Source: SURF-28 sp034521465 (GTDB taxonomy: Bacteria; Bacteroidota; Ignavibacteria; Ignavibacteriales; Melioribacteraceae). From it: 64,000 nucleotides of DNA. The position numbers were made by a program, and so were the translations under genes. The stretch is taken from assembly GCA_034521465.1 (NCBI GenBank), contig JAXHMN010000011.1:558001-622000 (forward strand). The letters run 5' to 3'. This document shows positions 38,070-48,075 of this stretch, in pieces; the stretch's first letter is position 1; the number at the start of each line of letters is the position of its first letter. The notes under the pieces were generated by a model. It ran no database searches. It had not been told where the DNA came from and saw only the letters and a list, made by a program, of their open reading frames with translations.

Positions 38070-38371
38070 AACAATTCACATAAATTTTCGGCAGTAAAAG
38101 TCGTCTAACGGAATATTGAATAATTCCCAAAAGGAAATGATTATTGAATAAACTGAAAAATAATGACATTTCCCACAGTGACCATTGTACTTGTCCGCCG
38201 AAGTCGAATTAAAGACGAAGGCGGGGTATTTTTACTTATTAAGTCTACACGCTAATAATCCCATGATCCATAAGCCCGTAAATATGGGCAGATATATTTA
38301 TACTTTTATTTCTGGAATTTCTTAACTGCAGCAACTATCTTTCATTTTCCGTTGTAAAATCAATTGTAATT
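38070..38371. other. Intergenic stretch with one GC-rich palindrome
   Basis: It contains a second copy of the GTCCGCCGAAGTCG...CGAAGGCGGGG inverted repeat (38193-38225), matching the element at 3498. I see no gene in the rest. Confidence 0.55.
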
Positions 38372-38395
38372 TTGGAAACTAAACCGGTGAGAAGA

Positions 38396-38906
38396 ATGAA
38401 AAAATTAGTTTTAGTAATGACTTTATTCCTGCTTTTGTTTACTGCATGTTCAACTGAAAATGAAAAAGATTTGATTGAAAAAGGCACTCAACAGCTTCAA
38501 GAAAAAAATTATGCGGAAGCCGTAAAAACCTATGAAGAGTTAGTGCAAAATTTCCCGGGTAAAGAAGAAGCCGGATATGCATATTTGGAAATGGCTAAAC
38601 TTTATCAAGGCAGGGCTTTGAAAAATGTAACCGAACGAAATTCCTACCTAAAAGCAATTGAATATTATAAGAAAGTTTATAATGATTATTCTCAAATGGA
38701 AGAAGCGCCCGGCGCAATGTTCATGACCGGATTTTTACAAGCAAATGAAATTAATGATATTGAAGCTGCTAATGAAACTTATACAGTTTATTTCTTAGAA
38801 AATTATCCCGATCATGAATTAGCCCCTTCACGCACAATCTGAATTAGATAATTTAGGTCTAACTCCTGAAGAAATTTTGGAAAAAGCCGTAAGTAAACCG
38901 GAATAA
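38396..38906 (+). CDS. Lipoprotein with tetratricopeptide-like repeats (frameshifted at end)
   Basis: The protein starts MKKLVLVMTLFLLLFTACSTEN with a lipobox ending in Cys (FTAC), so it is a membrane-anchored lipoprotein of about 170 residues. DLIEKGTQQLQEKNYAEAVKTYEELVQNFP and AIEYYKKVYNDYSQMEEAP are TPR-like pairs as in BamD or YbgF proteins. A frame change near 38830 leads into AQSELDNLGLTPEEILEKAVSKPE, a better ending than the early stop. It may serve the outer-membrane assembly machinery, but the tie is inference. The next gene starts 1 bp after its stop. Confidence 0.75.
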
Positions 38907-38907
38907 G

Positions 38908-39817
38908 ATGGCAACCAGAGCAGCAGAATATCGCAAGTACTTAGATCCGGTTGTTGTTTCAAAACTTGCCTCCCTCGAATTAAAAGCTCGTACAGTTGTT
39001 GAAGGTTTTATGGTGGGGCTCCATAAGAGTCCCTACCATGGTTTCTCCGTCGAATTCTCTGAAGCACCGACCATATATGCAAGGTGATCAATTAAAGGAT
39101 ATAGACTGGAAAATTTACGGTAAAAGCGACCGCTTTTATATTAAGCAGTATGAGGAAGAGACAAACTTAATCTCGCATATTTTTCTCGATGTCAGCAAGT
39201 CGATGAACTTCAAGAACAAAGGCGAAATCACAAAATTAGAATACGGTAAAATTTTAGCCGCATCTCTTTCGTATTTACTTATCAATCAGCAAGATGCGGT
39301 TGGTTTGGGATTGTACTCTGAAAAAATTGAAAGTTTTCTCCCCCGAAATCCTCGCGCGTTTATCTGCAGAACACTTCGAAGGAAATTCGATAATGTTCAG
39401 CCGTCCAGCAAGACAAATACTGCGGAGTGTCTGAACTCCATCAGCGAAAAAATTAAGAGAAGGGGATTAGTAATTCTTATCTCTGACTTTTTTGATGATA
39501 TTGATTCTGTACTGAATGTCTTGAAAAGATTTCATTACAAAAAAAATGATGTGATTGTTTTTCAAATTTTAGATCCGATTGAAGAGAGTTTTGCGTTCGA
39601 TAAAAATGCTGTTTTCATCGATATGGAAACAGACGAAGAACTCACTACACAACCCCACCAAATTCAAAAAGCATATGCAGATTCATTTGCTGATTACTTG
39701 GAAAGAATTAAAAAAGAATGCTTGAGCTTTGGAATTGAGTATAACTTAATAAACACCACACAACCTTTCGATACTGCACTCTTAAGTTTTATAAAGAAAC
39801 GTAGCAGGCTTTTATAA
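38908..39817 (+). CDS. DUF58 domain-containing protein (one frameshift)
   Basis: From ATG 38908 the protein begins ATRAAEYRKYLDPVVVSKLASLELKARTVVEGF, a common DUF58 start, and changes frame near 39065. It resumes with HRPYMQGDQLKDIDWKIYGK, the DUF58 signature with the DxDW motif, then RFYIKQYEEETN. A von Willebrand A-like part follows: HIFLDVSKSMNFK, RRGLVILISDFFDD. The total is about 300 residues. DUF58 proteins usually sit with MoxR ATPases and vWA proteins in envelope or maturation systems; those partners are not visible here. The start is chosen to be coupled to the lipoprotein stop. Confidence 0.8.
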
Positions 39818-39854
39818 GATAGTTTGTCTTGTTAAATTATTATAAGCATTGTGT

Positions 39855-39914
39855 CCTTCGTGCCTTCTCCGTGAACTTTGTGGTAAAAGCAGTGAACCAC
39901 AAGGAGCACGAAGG
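39855..39914. repeat. Inverted repeat flanking the GxxExxY gene, left copy
   Basis: CCTTCGTGCCTTCTCCGTG and CTTTGTGGT, then spacer, then ACCACAAGGAGCACGAAGG: the two sides are reverse complements apart from a few bases. The same words (CTTCGTG, TTGTGGTT, AACCACGAAG, CACGAAGG) recur at 40361-40428 on the other side of the gene. Confidence 0.8.
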
Positions 39915-39967
39915 TATCTCTAGGTTCATACAAGGACTGATTTTTATAATTTAATTAAAGGTAAACT

Positions 39968-40349
39968 ATGCACGAAAATGAAATTGCAAAAAATTGTTTT
40001 CGATGCTGCTTTGAAAGTACACAAAAAGCTTGGTCCTGGTTTACTTGAAAGCGCTTATGAGGAATGTCTATTCTATGAACTCAAGAAAATGAATTTAGAA
40101 GTAGAGAAACAAAAACCTCAACCTCTGGTTTATGAAGAGGTAGTTCTCGATGTAGGGTATAGAATAGATCTCTTTATTGAGAATAAGTTTGTTGTTGAAG
40201 TTAAATCTGTGGAGGCATTGAATGATGTTCATCTAGCCCAAATTTTAACTTATCTCAAATTAAGCGAGACCAAACTTGGACTGTTGATTAATTTTAATGT
40301 GGCGCTACTAAAAGGTGGAATTAAAAGAGTGATAAACGGACAGTTATAA
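39968..40349 (+). CDS. GxxExxY protein (PDDEXK_3 nuclease-like), homopolymer frameshift at start
   Basis: The natural start is ATG 39968 (MHENEIAKIVFDAALKVH); as written, a run of six A near 39990 shifts the frame. A later ATG at 39978 opens the same protein in the correct frame, and it continues HKKLGPGLLESAYEECLFYELK, with the name-giving GxxExxY in GLLESAYE. FVVEVKSVEALNDVHLAQIL follows, the PD-(D/E)xK-type segment (EVK). Length is about 126 residues with the start corrected. The function is not established. The gene sits between two copies of a palindromic repeat and is unrelated to its neighbours, which suggests a small mobile or captured unit. Confidence 0.85.
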
Positions 40350-40360
40350 TAAGAAAAATT

Positions 40361-40428
40361 CTTCGTGAACTTCGTGCCTTCTTGGTGTCCCTTGTGGTTA
40401 AAGAAGCTAACCACGAAGAGCACGAAGG
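40361..40428. repeat. Inverted repeat flanking the GxxExxY gene, right copy
   Basis: It begins 12 bp after the GxxExxY stop. CTTCGTGAACTTCGTGCCTT, then CCCTTGTGGTT, spacer AAAGAAGCT, then AACCACGAAGAGCACGAAGG: a clear inverted repeat. It matches the left copy at 39855 in word order. Confidence 0.82.
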
Positions 40429-40455
40429 TTGCACAACGGTCACTAAGGAGTTTAG

Positions 40456-41805
40456 TTAGTCTTTCTTTAATAAGCTGAAGTATTCTTTCATCAATTCTTT
40501 TGCTTTATCTTTTGAGTCTGCTTCAACAATACAGCGAATTATCGGCTCTGTATTTGATTTACGAAAGTGCACCCAATGATCGTCAAAGTCGATTCGAAGT
40601 CCGTCATCTTCGTTGATGTTTTCGTTTTTGTATTTATCAATCAATTTATTTATCACTTCATCCGGTTGACGATCACCGGTTTCAACTTTTCCTTTCACAA
40701 TATGATATTGTGGTAAACTTGCTTTTAGCTCGCTCATTGTACCATCAAACTCCAGTAAATGCTGAAGAGTTAAAACCGTTCCGACTAATGCATCTCTGCC
40801 GTAGTGCAATTCAGGTAAAATCACTCCACCGCTTCCCTCACCACCGATTATTGAATTTACCTCTTTCATTTTTTTAACTACGTTTGCCTCACCAACCAGC
40901 AGAACGATGAACTTTAACATCAAATTCAGAAGCCACATCTTCAACCGCTCTAGTTGTCGAAAGATTAACAACTACGTCACCTTTTTCCTTGCCTAATATG
41001 AATTTAACAGCTTGTGTAATTGTATTTTCTTCGATGAATGGTTCACCTTTTTCAGTAATCAAAACCAATCGGTCTACGTCGGGATCGACGACAATTCCCA
41101 AATCCGCTTTGTTATCTTTAACTGCTTTCATTGTTTCTGTCAAGTTTTCGGGAATCGGTTCAGGAAGACGTGGAAAGATTCCATTCTTTTCGCAATTAAT
41201 TTTTAATAACTTCACAGCCAAGTTCTTCCAAGAGCTGCGGCATTACATAACTTCCGGCACCATTAACACAATCGAGGTAGCACTTTAAATTTTCTTTTAC
41301 GGATTGCATCAACATCAATGTACTTTAATGCAAGCACATCATTCATGTGATTATTTAATGCTTCCTCCGAAACTTCCAACTTACCGAGTTCATTCCATTT
41401 TGCGAGTTCATTCTGTTTATTAAGTAATTCTAACATCTCTTTGTTTTGGTCGGGTGTCATAAATTCGCCGTCGCTATTAAGCAGTTTCAACGCATTCCAT
41501 TCATTTGGATTATGACTGGCAGAAACAACAATTCCGCCAACTGCATTCATCTTTTTGATATTATAAAGCACAGTTGGAGTAGGCGTTATACCGATATCAA
41601 CTACATCATTTCCTTTCGCTAATAGTGTTCCGGTAATTATATTTTTTACCATTGTTCCGGAAATTCTTCCGTCAGCTCCGATAATAATTTTACCTTTTCC
41701 GCAAAAGTCTGCGTAAGCTTGAGTATATTTTACTATTGTCTGTGGGTCAAGTCCGTCTCCAACAATTCCGCGAATTCCTGAAACGCTTACCATCAATGTC
41801 GGCAT
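40456..41805 (-). CDS. glmM: Phosphoglucosamine mutase-type phosphohexomutase (two frameshifts)
   Basis: GlmM converts glucosamine-6-phosphate to glucosamine-1-phosphate for cell-wall synthesis. From 41805: MPTLMVSVSGIRGIVGDGLDP, then GGIVVSASHNPNEWNALKL with the phosphorylated Ser in SASHNP. A frameshift near 41280 is followed by GIFPRLPEPIPENL and DPDVDRLVLITEKGEP (the Mg2+ loop). A second near 40910 leads to IGGEGSGGVILPELHYGRDALVG (substrate loop). The end, HFRKSNTEPIIRCIVEA, is the phosphate-binding domain. The total is about 450 residues, as in the family. GGAGAAA precedes the start codon. The indels are probably assembly errors, since the enzyme is essential. A phosphomannomutase role is the alternative. 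Confidence 0.88.
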
Positions 41806-42117
41806 TTTTTCTCCTTTTTATTTTTCATCTTTTCAAAGATAATACAATTGAATATGAGTTGAAAAGTGAATGTCAAATCATGAAGTGATTAAGAAATCAT
41901 TAGATGTATCTTTGAGTACTTTGTGATACTCTTTGGCATAGCCATCCCTTTGGGAGTGTCGCTGGTGGTTATAATAAATAAAACCACTAAGGTCACAAGG
42001 AAGGCACAATGGGCACAGATATAAGAAGTCACTCGTAATGAGCTGTTGAATTTATGAGGAACATAAGTCTAAGCCAAATCGTTATCTTTTGATTTTCAAA
42101 AAAGATACTATGAGCTC
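41806..42117. repeat. Intergenic stretch with a further CTTTG-family palindrome
   Basis: The palindrome runs over 41910-42018. Left words are GTACTTTGTGATACTCTTTGG and GGTGGTTATAATAAATAAAACC; right words are ACCACTAAGGTCACAAGG and AAGGCACAATGGGCAC. It is related to the GxxExxY-flanking repeats but carries a CATCCCTTTGGGAGTGTCG insert. No gene is seen. Confidence 0.6.
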
Positions 42118-42856
42118 ATGCCCAATAAAAATGATATCATCAAAAAAGTAAATAAACTTCTTATAGAACATTTCGGAATTCCAAAACGAAATGCAAAATT
42201 ACCTAATCCGGTTGATATGTTGATTGCAACCATTTTATCTCAAAATACAAACGATAACAATTCATATAAAGCGTTCCGTCAACTTAGGGAGAAATTCGAC
42301 ACGTGGAAAGATGTTGCCAATGCACGAAGAACATCGATTGAAAGCGCGATAAAAGTTGCACGGACTTGGCAAACAGAAATCTGCTGCAATAAAAAACTTT
42401 TTGACAGATATTCAAAAGAAGAAAGATGAAATTTCACTTAACTATTTAAGCAAAATGCCGAACGGTGATGCAATCGATGAATTAACCGGTTATAATGGAG
42501 TCGGAGTTAAAACTGCGAGTTGTGTACTTCTTTTTTCAATGGATAAAAATGTTTGTCCCGTTGATACACATGTTCACAGAACAGTAAATCGAATTGGAAT
42601 CGTAAATGAGAAAACACCCGATAAGACATTTATAGAACTCAATGATAATTTTCCTTCCAAAATTGCTCACTCTTTTCATACAAACTTAATACGGCTCGGT
42701 AGAGAAGTTTGCAAACCAAAAAATCCAAGTTGTGGAATTTGTCCTTTAGTTAAGATCTGTCAATATGAAGAGAAAGATTTGCAAATCAAAAAGGCATATA
42801 AGAAAAATGATTTTATGCTTCTCGATAATGTTGAACTCGGAAAAGTGAAAAAGTAA
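42118..42856 (+). CDS. nth: Endonuclease III (DNA glycosylase, one frameshift)
   Basis: Nth removes oxidised pyrimidines and nicks at the abasic site. The first part has PVDMLIATILSQNTNDNNSYKAF. A frame change near 42360 occurs in the segment that becomes GLGKQKSAAIKNFLTDI. The second part has the helix-hairpin-helix ELTGYNGVGVKTASCVLLF with catalytic Lys, and VCPVDTHVHR with catalytic Asp. CKPKNPSCGICPLVKIC near the end is the four-Cys [4Fe-4S] motif (C-x6-C-x2-C-x5-C). Total is about 245 residues. The stop overlaps the start of the next gene by one base (TAATG). Confidence 0.9.
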
Positions 42857-43713
42857 TGTGGGTACTATTTGCAACCTTAAATCCTTTATCTGAGGGATTC
42901 CGAAGTCTCTTCATTAAAAAATCTTCCCGTACAATCGATCCGCTTATTCTTTCCTGGGGCAATTATATAATTCCTATAATAATTTTTGTTCCGTTTTTAT
43001 TCTTCATCGATCTCAAATTTAATTTTCAATTTACATATGCGGTTATCGGAAGCGGTATAATAAATGTAACTGCGGTCATACTTTATATGCGGGCAATTTC
43101 AGAAGCTGACATTTCCGAAGTTATGCCGATAATGAGTTTCACTCCTTTATTTTTATTGATCACCTCACCAATAATGATTGGTGAATTCCCTAATGCAATG
43201 GGTTTGTTTGGAGTACTTTTGGTTGTTGGAGGATCATACTTATTAAATTTGTCAAAACGTTCTGCGGGAATTTTTGCTCCATTTAAATCACTCTTTAAGA
43301 ATAAGGGAACTCGGCATATGTTTATCGTTTCTTTTATTTGGAGTCTTTCGGCAAACTTTGACAAACTTTCTATTCAAGCATCATCAATTTACCAGCACAT
43401 CATTTTTATGAATCTATTCATCTTTATTTCGATGACGATTATCTTAGCTGCAAAAGGTAAGTTCAAAACCGATGAGATATCAAAAGGGAAGAAGGGAATT
43501 CTTTCAGTATCTTTTTTTACTGCATTAGCATTTTTCTTTCACATGAACGCTTTATCTTTAACACTTGTTGCTTATGTTGTAGCTATGAAAAGATTGTCCG
43601 GAGTTTTTTCGGTATTCCTGGGTTATTTTTTCTTGGAAGAACCAAACATTCGTGAAAGATTACTTGGTTCTGTTGTAATGTTCGCCGGTGTAATTTTGAT
43701 CGTGATGTCATAA
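42856..43713 (+). CDS. EamA-type DMT superfamily transporter
   Basis: This 285-residue hydrophobic protein has about ten predicted membrane segments (for example IIIFVPFLFFI, VIGSGIINVTAVILYMRAIS, LFLLITSPIMIG, FGVLLVVGGSYLL, VMFAGVILIVM). Two EamA repeats are visible: AISEADISEVMPIMSFTPLF in the first, VAYVVAMKRLSGVFSVFLG in the second. EamA proteins export or take up small metabolites. The substrate cannot be assigned. The start is coupled to nth. The frame is intact. Confidence 0.85.
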   Translation: MWVLFATLNPLSEGFRSLFIKKSSRTIDPLILSWGNYIIPIIIFVPFLFFIDLKFNFQFTYAVIGSGIINVTAVILYMRAISEADISEVMPIMSFTPLFLLITSPIMIGEFPNAMGLFGVLLVVGGSYLLNLSKRSAGIFAPFKSLFKNKGTRHMFIVSFIWSLSANFDKLSIQASSIYQHIIFMNLFIFISMTIILAAKGKFKTDEISKGKKGILSVSFFTALAFFFHMNALSLTLVAYVVAMKRLSGVFSVFLGYFFLEEPNIRERLLGSVVMFAGVILIVMS

Positions 43714-43841
43714 CTGAATCGTATATTTCAGTCCATTATTGCACTTTTTAATAAGATTCGTTGTTTTATTTTGTATACTATTCTCATTATATTTAAAATC
43801 TTAATCTAATCGAAAATGCTAATCTAAAGGAAGAAATCTGA

Positions 43842-45245
43842 ATGAGTAAAAAGTATGATATTGTAGTTTTGGGCGGCGGACCCGGAGGTTATGTTGCGGC
43901 AATTAAGTCAGCTCAATTGGGTTACAAAACCGCAGTGGTCGAAAAAGATAACCTCGGTGGAATATGTTTGAATTGGGGCTGTATTCCCACAAAATCGCTT
44001 CTGAAAAACGCAGAAATTTATGATCTTGCAAAAAATCACGCCGATGATTTTGGACTTTCTTTCACCGATTTGAAATTCGACTTCGAAAAAATAATTAAGC
44101 GAAGCAGAGATGTTTCTAGTAAGATTGTAAAGGGTGTTCAATTCTTAATGAAGAAAAACAAAATCGAACACATCCAAGGATTCGGAAAGTTTGTTGCAAA
44201 GAATAAGTTGGAAATACTCGATAAAGATGAAAAGAAAATTGACGAAGTTGAAGCTGACCATATTATCATAGCAACAGGTGCAAGACCGCGTTCGGTTGAC
44301 GCAATTCCGATCGACAGAAAAAATATCATTACAAGTACCGAAGCAATGTCTCTCGAAAAGCAACCGAAAGATTTAGTTATAATAGGTGCAGGCGCTATCG
44401 GAATCGAGTTCGCATACTTTTACAGTGTACTTGGTACGAATGTGACGGTTATAGAAATGATGGATAAAATCCTTCCGATTGAAGATAAAGAAGTTTCCGA
44501 TACATTAGCCCGAAGTTTCAAAAAACGTGGAATTAAAATTCACACCGGTACCAAAGTTGAAAAAGCCGAAGTAAAAGGAAAACAAGTTGTTGTAACTATT
44601 GAAAAGAACGGAAAGAAGGAAGAAATAAAAGCAGATAAAGTGTTGAGTGCAATTGGCGTTCAAGGCAACGTTGAAGGAATTGGGTTGGAAGATATTGGTG
44701 TTGAAGTTGAAAAGAACCATATCAAAGTTGATAAGAGCACATACAAAACAAAAGTTGACGGTGTTTACGCAATCGGTGATGTAATTGGACCACCTTGGCT
44801 TGCACACGTTGCATCGCACGAAGGTATTCACTGTGTTGAAAAAATTCACGGTATTGATCATCCCGCTGTTGATTATGAATCAATCCCGGGTTGTACTTAC
44901 TGCCAACCTCAAGTTGCAAGCATTGGATTAACAGAAGAGAAGGCAAAAGAAAAAGGTTACGAAGTTAAAATCGGTAAGTTCCCTTACACAGCAAGCGGTA
45001 AAGCAGGTGCAATCGGTGAGAAAGAGGGCTTTGTTAAATTTGTATTTGATGCAAAATATGGTGAAATACTCGGCGCTCATATTATCGGTGCGGAAGCAAC
45101 TGAATTAATTGCAGAAGTTGGTATCGCTAAAACACTCGAAGCTACTTACGAAACAATTTTAGGAACCGTTCACGCGCATCCAACTTTGGCCGAAATGGTA
45201 ATGGAAGCAGCAGGAAACGCATATGGCGAATCAATCCACATATAG
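43842..45245 (+). CDS. lpdA: Dihydrolipoyl dehydrogenase (E3)
   Basis: E3 reoxidises the lipoyl arms of 2-oxoacid dehydrogenases and makes NADH. The 467-residue protein has the FAD-binding DIVVLGGGPGGYVAAIKSAQ, the redox disulfide in GGICLNWGCIPTKSLL (CxxxxC), and the NAD-binding DLVIIGAGAIGIEFAYFY. GVYAIGDVIGPPWLAHVASHEG follows, and HAHPTLAEMVMEAAGNAYG gives the active His-Glu pair. It is the first gene of the lpdA-lipB-E1-E2-lipA cluster. The stop overlaps the lipB start by 23 bp. The frame is intact. Confidence 0.97.
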   Translation: MSKKYDIVVLGGGPGGYVAAIKSAQLGYKTAVVEKDNLGGICLNWGCIPTKSLLKNAEIYDLAKNHADDFGLSFTDLKFDFEKIIKRSRDVSSKIVKGVQFLMKKNKIEHIQGFGKFVAKNKLEILDKDEKKIDEVEADHIIIATGARPRSVDAIPIDRKNIITSTEAMSLEKQPKDLVIIGAGAIGIEFAYFYSVLGTNVTVIEMMDKILPIEDKEVSDTLARSFKKRGIKIHTGTKVEKAEVKGKQVVVTIEKNGKKEEIKADKVLSAIGVQGNVEGIGLEDIGVEVEKNHIKVDKSTYKTKVDGVYAIGDVIGPPWLAHVASHEGIHCVEKIHGIDHPAVDYESIPGCTYCQPQVASIGLTEEKAKEKGYEVKIGKFPYTASGKAGAIGEKEGFVKFVFDAKYGEILGAHIIGAEATELIAEVGIAKTLEATYETILGTVHAHPTLAEMVMEAAGNAYGESIHI

Positions 45246-45951
45246 AGAATTTGATTATATCGACTTAGATTTTATCGAATACGATGAAGCATGGGACTTA
45301 CAGAAAGAAGTATTCAAGTTAAGAACTAAAGATGAAATAAAAGATACTTACTTTTTGCTTGAGCATCCTAATACTTATACTCTCGGTAAAACTGCAAATA
45401 AAAATAACTTGGTAAGCAATGAAGCGTTCTTAAAAAAGTATGATATAAAAGTTTACGACATTGATCGCGGCGGTGATATAACTTATCACGGACCGGGTCA
45501 GATTGTAGGTTATCCGATTATTAAATTAAGTGATTGGAAAGAAGATACACACTTATATTTGAGAAATCTTGAACAAGTTATTATTGATGTCTGCGCTGAT
45601 TATAGTGTGGAAGCCGGTCGTATTGAGGGTTTAACCGGTGTGTGGATTGAAAACCGTAAAATTGCTGCTATGGGAATTAAAGTTTCACGATGGGTGACAA
45701 TGCATGGCTTTGCTTTTAACGTTAACACAAATTTGGATTTGTTTAACGGAATTGTCCCTTGCGGAATTACGGATAAAGCGGTAACATCTCTTCAAAAGGA
45801 ATTGGGCAAAGAAATTGACATTAAAGAAGTAAAAGAAAAGTTAGTTGAAAAATTTGAGAAACGATTTGATTATGATATGCATAATGTTGCAATGAAAGAT
45901 TCAGTCGAAAAAATATTAAGAAATCAGAAAGAGGGTACAATAAATGGCTAG
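45223..45951 (+). CDS. lipB: Octanoyltransferase
   Basis: LipB transfers octanoyl from acyl carrier protein to the lipoyl domains, the first step of lipoylation. The 242-residue protein has LLEHPNTYTLGKTANKNNLV, then the RGGDITYHGPGQIVGYPII signature (about residues 86-104), and the catalytic Lys/Cys region GIKVSRWVTMHGFAFN and GIVPCGITDKAVTSL. It overlaps the lpdA end by 23 bp and the E1 start by 8 bp, so these products are translationally coupled. The C-terminal tail after about 220 is longer than usual. Confidence 0.93.
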   Translation: MANQSTYREFDYIDLDFIEYDEAWDLQKEVFKLRTKDEIKDTYFLLEHPNTYTLGKTANKNNLVSNEAFLKKYDIKVYDIDRGGDITYHGPGQIVGYPIIKLSDWKEDTHLYLRNLEQVIIDVCADYSVEAGRIEGLTGVWIENRKIAAMGIKVSRWVTMHGFAFNVNTNLDLFNGIVPCGITDKAVTSLQKELGKEIDIKEVKEKLVEKFEKRFDYDMHNVAMKDSVEKILRNQKEGTING

Positions 45952-48049
45952 AGATAGCAAATCTGAAACTGTAAACGAAGAAACGAAAAAAGGTAAAGGA
46001 AACGGCAAAGCTCCTACCGGGAAGATTGACCACTTTGGTGGAATGACTAAAGATGAATTGATGAATATTCTTCGCTTAATGTGGCTTGGTCGTCAAACCG
46101 ACACTAAATTGATGAACTTGCTTCGTCAAGGTAAAGTCTTTTTCCACATTGCCGGTTCAGGACACGAAGCAACACAAGTTGCTTTTGGTCTAGCAATGAA
46201 ATCAAAAAAAGATTGGGCGTTCCCTTACTATAGAGATATGGCTTTCATGCTTGCTTTGGGAACAAAGATTGAAGATGTTTTTATGTCCTCAATGGCTAAA
46301 GCAGATGATCCGATGACAGGCGGAAGACAAATGCCGTGCCATTGGAGTTCAAAAGAACTAAACGTCCCAACGCAATCAAGTCCAACCGGAACACAATTTT
46401 TACAAGCAGTTGGAGCTGCGCTTGCTGCGCGCAAACGAGGTGAAGATGCAGTCGTTTATGTAAGTGCCGGTGAAGGTACTACAAGCGAAGGTGAGTTTTA
46501 TGAAGCAGTGAATTGGGCTTCCCGTGAGAAACTTCCTGTTGTTTTTGTTATTCAAAATAATAAATGGGCAATCTCGGTCCCGGTTGATAACCAAAACTCA
46601 GGCAGAAATCACTCCGTTGCGGAAATGATGAAAGGTCATGAGAATCTACTTAGAATGGAAGTTGACGGAACCGATTTCTTAAAAGTAAACGCGGCTGCGC
46701 AATCAGCATTTAAGTATGCAAGACAAGGTAAAGGACCGGCTTTAGTTGAAGCGCATGTTGTTCGTTTGCTTTCACACTCTTCTTCAGATGACCAGAAGAA
46801 ATACCGTCCGGCGGAATCACTTGAAGATGATTTAAAGAAAGATCCGATTGAAAGCTTCGCAAAGAAATTGATCGATAAAGGAATACTCACTGAACTTAGC
46901 TTACGAAGAATTCAAAAAGGAAATAAAAAATCACGTTAACGAAGCTGCCGATTGGGCAATAAAGCAAGAAGATCCAAAACCGGAAACAGCAGGCCGCTAT
47001 GTATTGGATGAAAGCGGTAAACGTGATAAGCTCGAATATGAAAAAGGAAAAGTTGACGGTAAACCGGTTGTATTGGTTGATGCGATAAATCATGCGCTTC
47101 GTGAAGAGATGGAACGCAATGAGAAAATTTATGTCTTTGGTGAAGATGTTGCCGATGGAAAGGGTGGTGTTTTTTCTGCAACTAAAGGTTTATCAACTCA
47201 ATTTGGTAATGACAGAGTTTTTAATTCACCGTTAGCCGAAGCAAGCATAATGGGTACTGCAATTGGTATGGCATTAACCGGACTTAAACCATGTGTTGAA
47301 ATTCAGTTCGGTGATTATATTTGGCCCGCGTTCATGCAGATGCGTGATGAACTGTAATGTATCGTTATCGATCAAATAATTTATTTGAAGCACCGGTTGT
47401 TACGCGCGTTGCCGTCGGAGGTTACATTCATGGCGGACTTTATCACAGTCAGAATATTGAAGGTTTCTATGCTCACATGCCCGGACTGCTGATTGCTTAT
47501 CCTTCAAATGCCGCCGATGCAAAAGGATTATTAAAAACAGCACTTCGATTAAATGATCCCGTTCTGTTCCTTGAACACAAAGGATTATACAGACAAAGTC
47601 ACTCAACAACTCCCGAGCCATCAGCAGAGTATTTATTACCGTTTGGTAAAGCAAGAATTGTAAAAGAAGGAACCGATCTCACTTTGATCACTTGGGGAGC
47701 AATTGTTCACGAAGCAAAATTTGCCGTTAAAACAATTGAAGATGAAGAAGGCGCTTCCATTGAAGTGATTGATATCAGAACTATTAATCCACTCGATGAA
47801 GAAACGATTTATAACTCAATTCGTAAAACCGGTAAAGCAATCGTAATGCATGAAGACACGCTTACAGCAGGATTCGGAGCAGAGATCGCAGCAAAAATAA
47901 CTGAAAATTGTTTTGAAAGTTTAGACGGACCGGTTCGCAGAGTTGGTGCTAAAGATGCACCTATTCCATATCATCCGAATCTTGAAAGGGCAGTTCTTCC
48001 AACAAGACAAAATATTGTTGAATCAATCAGAAATATAATTCGTTACTAA
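45944..48049 (+). CDS. 2-oxoacid dehydrogenase E1 component, alpha-beta fusion (two frameshifts)
   Basis: This thiamine diphosphate enzyme decarboxylates pyruvate or branched-chain 2-oxoacids. The alpha part has FPYYRDMAFMLALG, and the cofactor motif GEGTTSEGEFYEAVNWASREKLP then QNNKWAISV (a GDGx24-30N-type motif). A frame change near 46905 connects to AYEEFKKEIKNHVNEAADWAI and the beta part. KIYVFGEDVADGKGGVF, LAEASIMGTAIGMAL and the MQMRDEL|YRYRS region follow; the last needs one missing base near 47356. GGYIHGGLYHSQ and EDTLTAGFGAEIAAKI complete the beta subunit. In total about 701 residues, a known fused layout. Whether pyruvate or branched-chain acids are preferred cannot be told. Confidence 0.9.
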
Positions 48050-48075
48050 AAATTGAATAGCAGAGGAAAATAAAA

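Noticed and set aside
44505..44861. A 118-codon Asn/Phe/Cys-rich open frame on the minus strand
   Set aside because: It is the complement of the lpdA gene and its composition is typical of a shadow frame.
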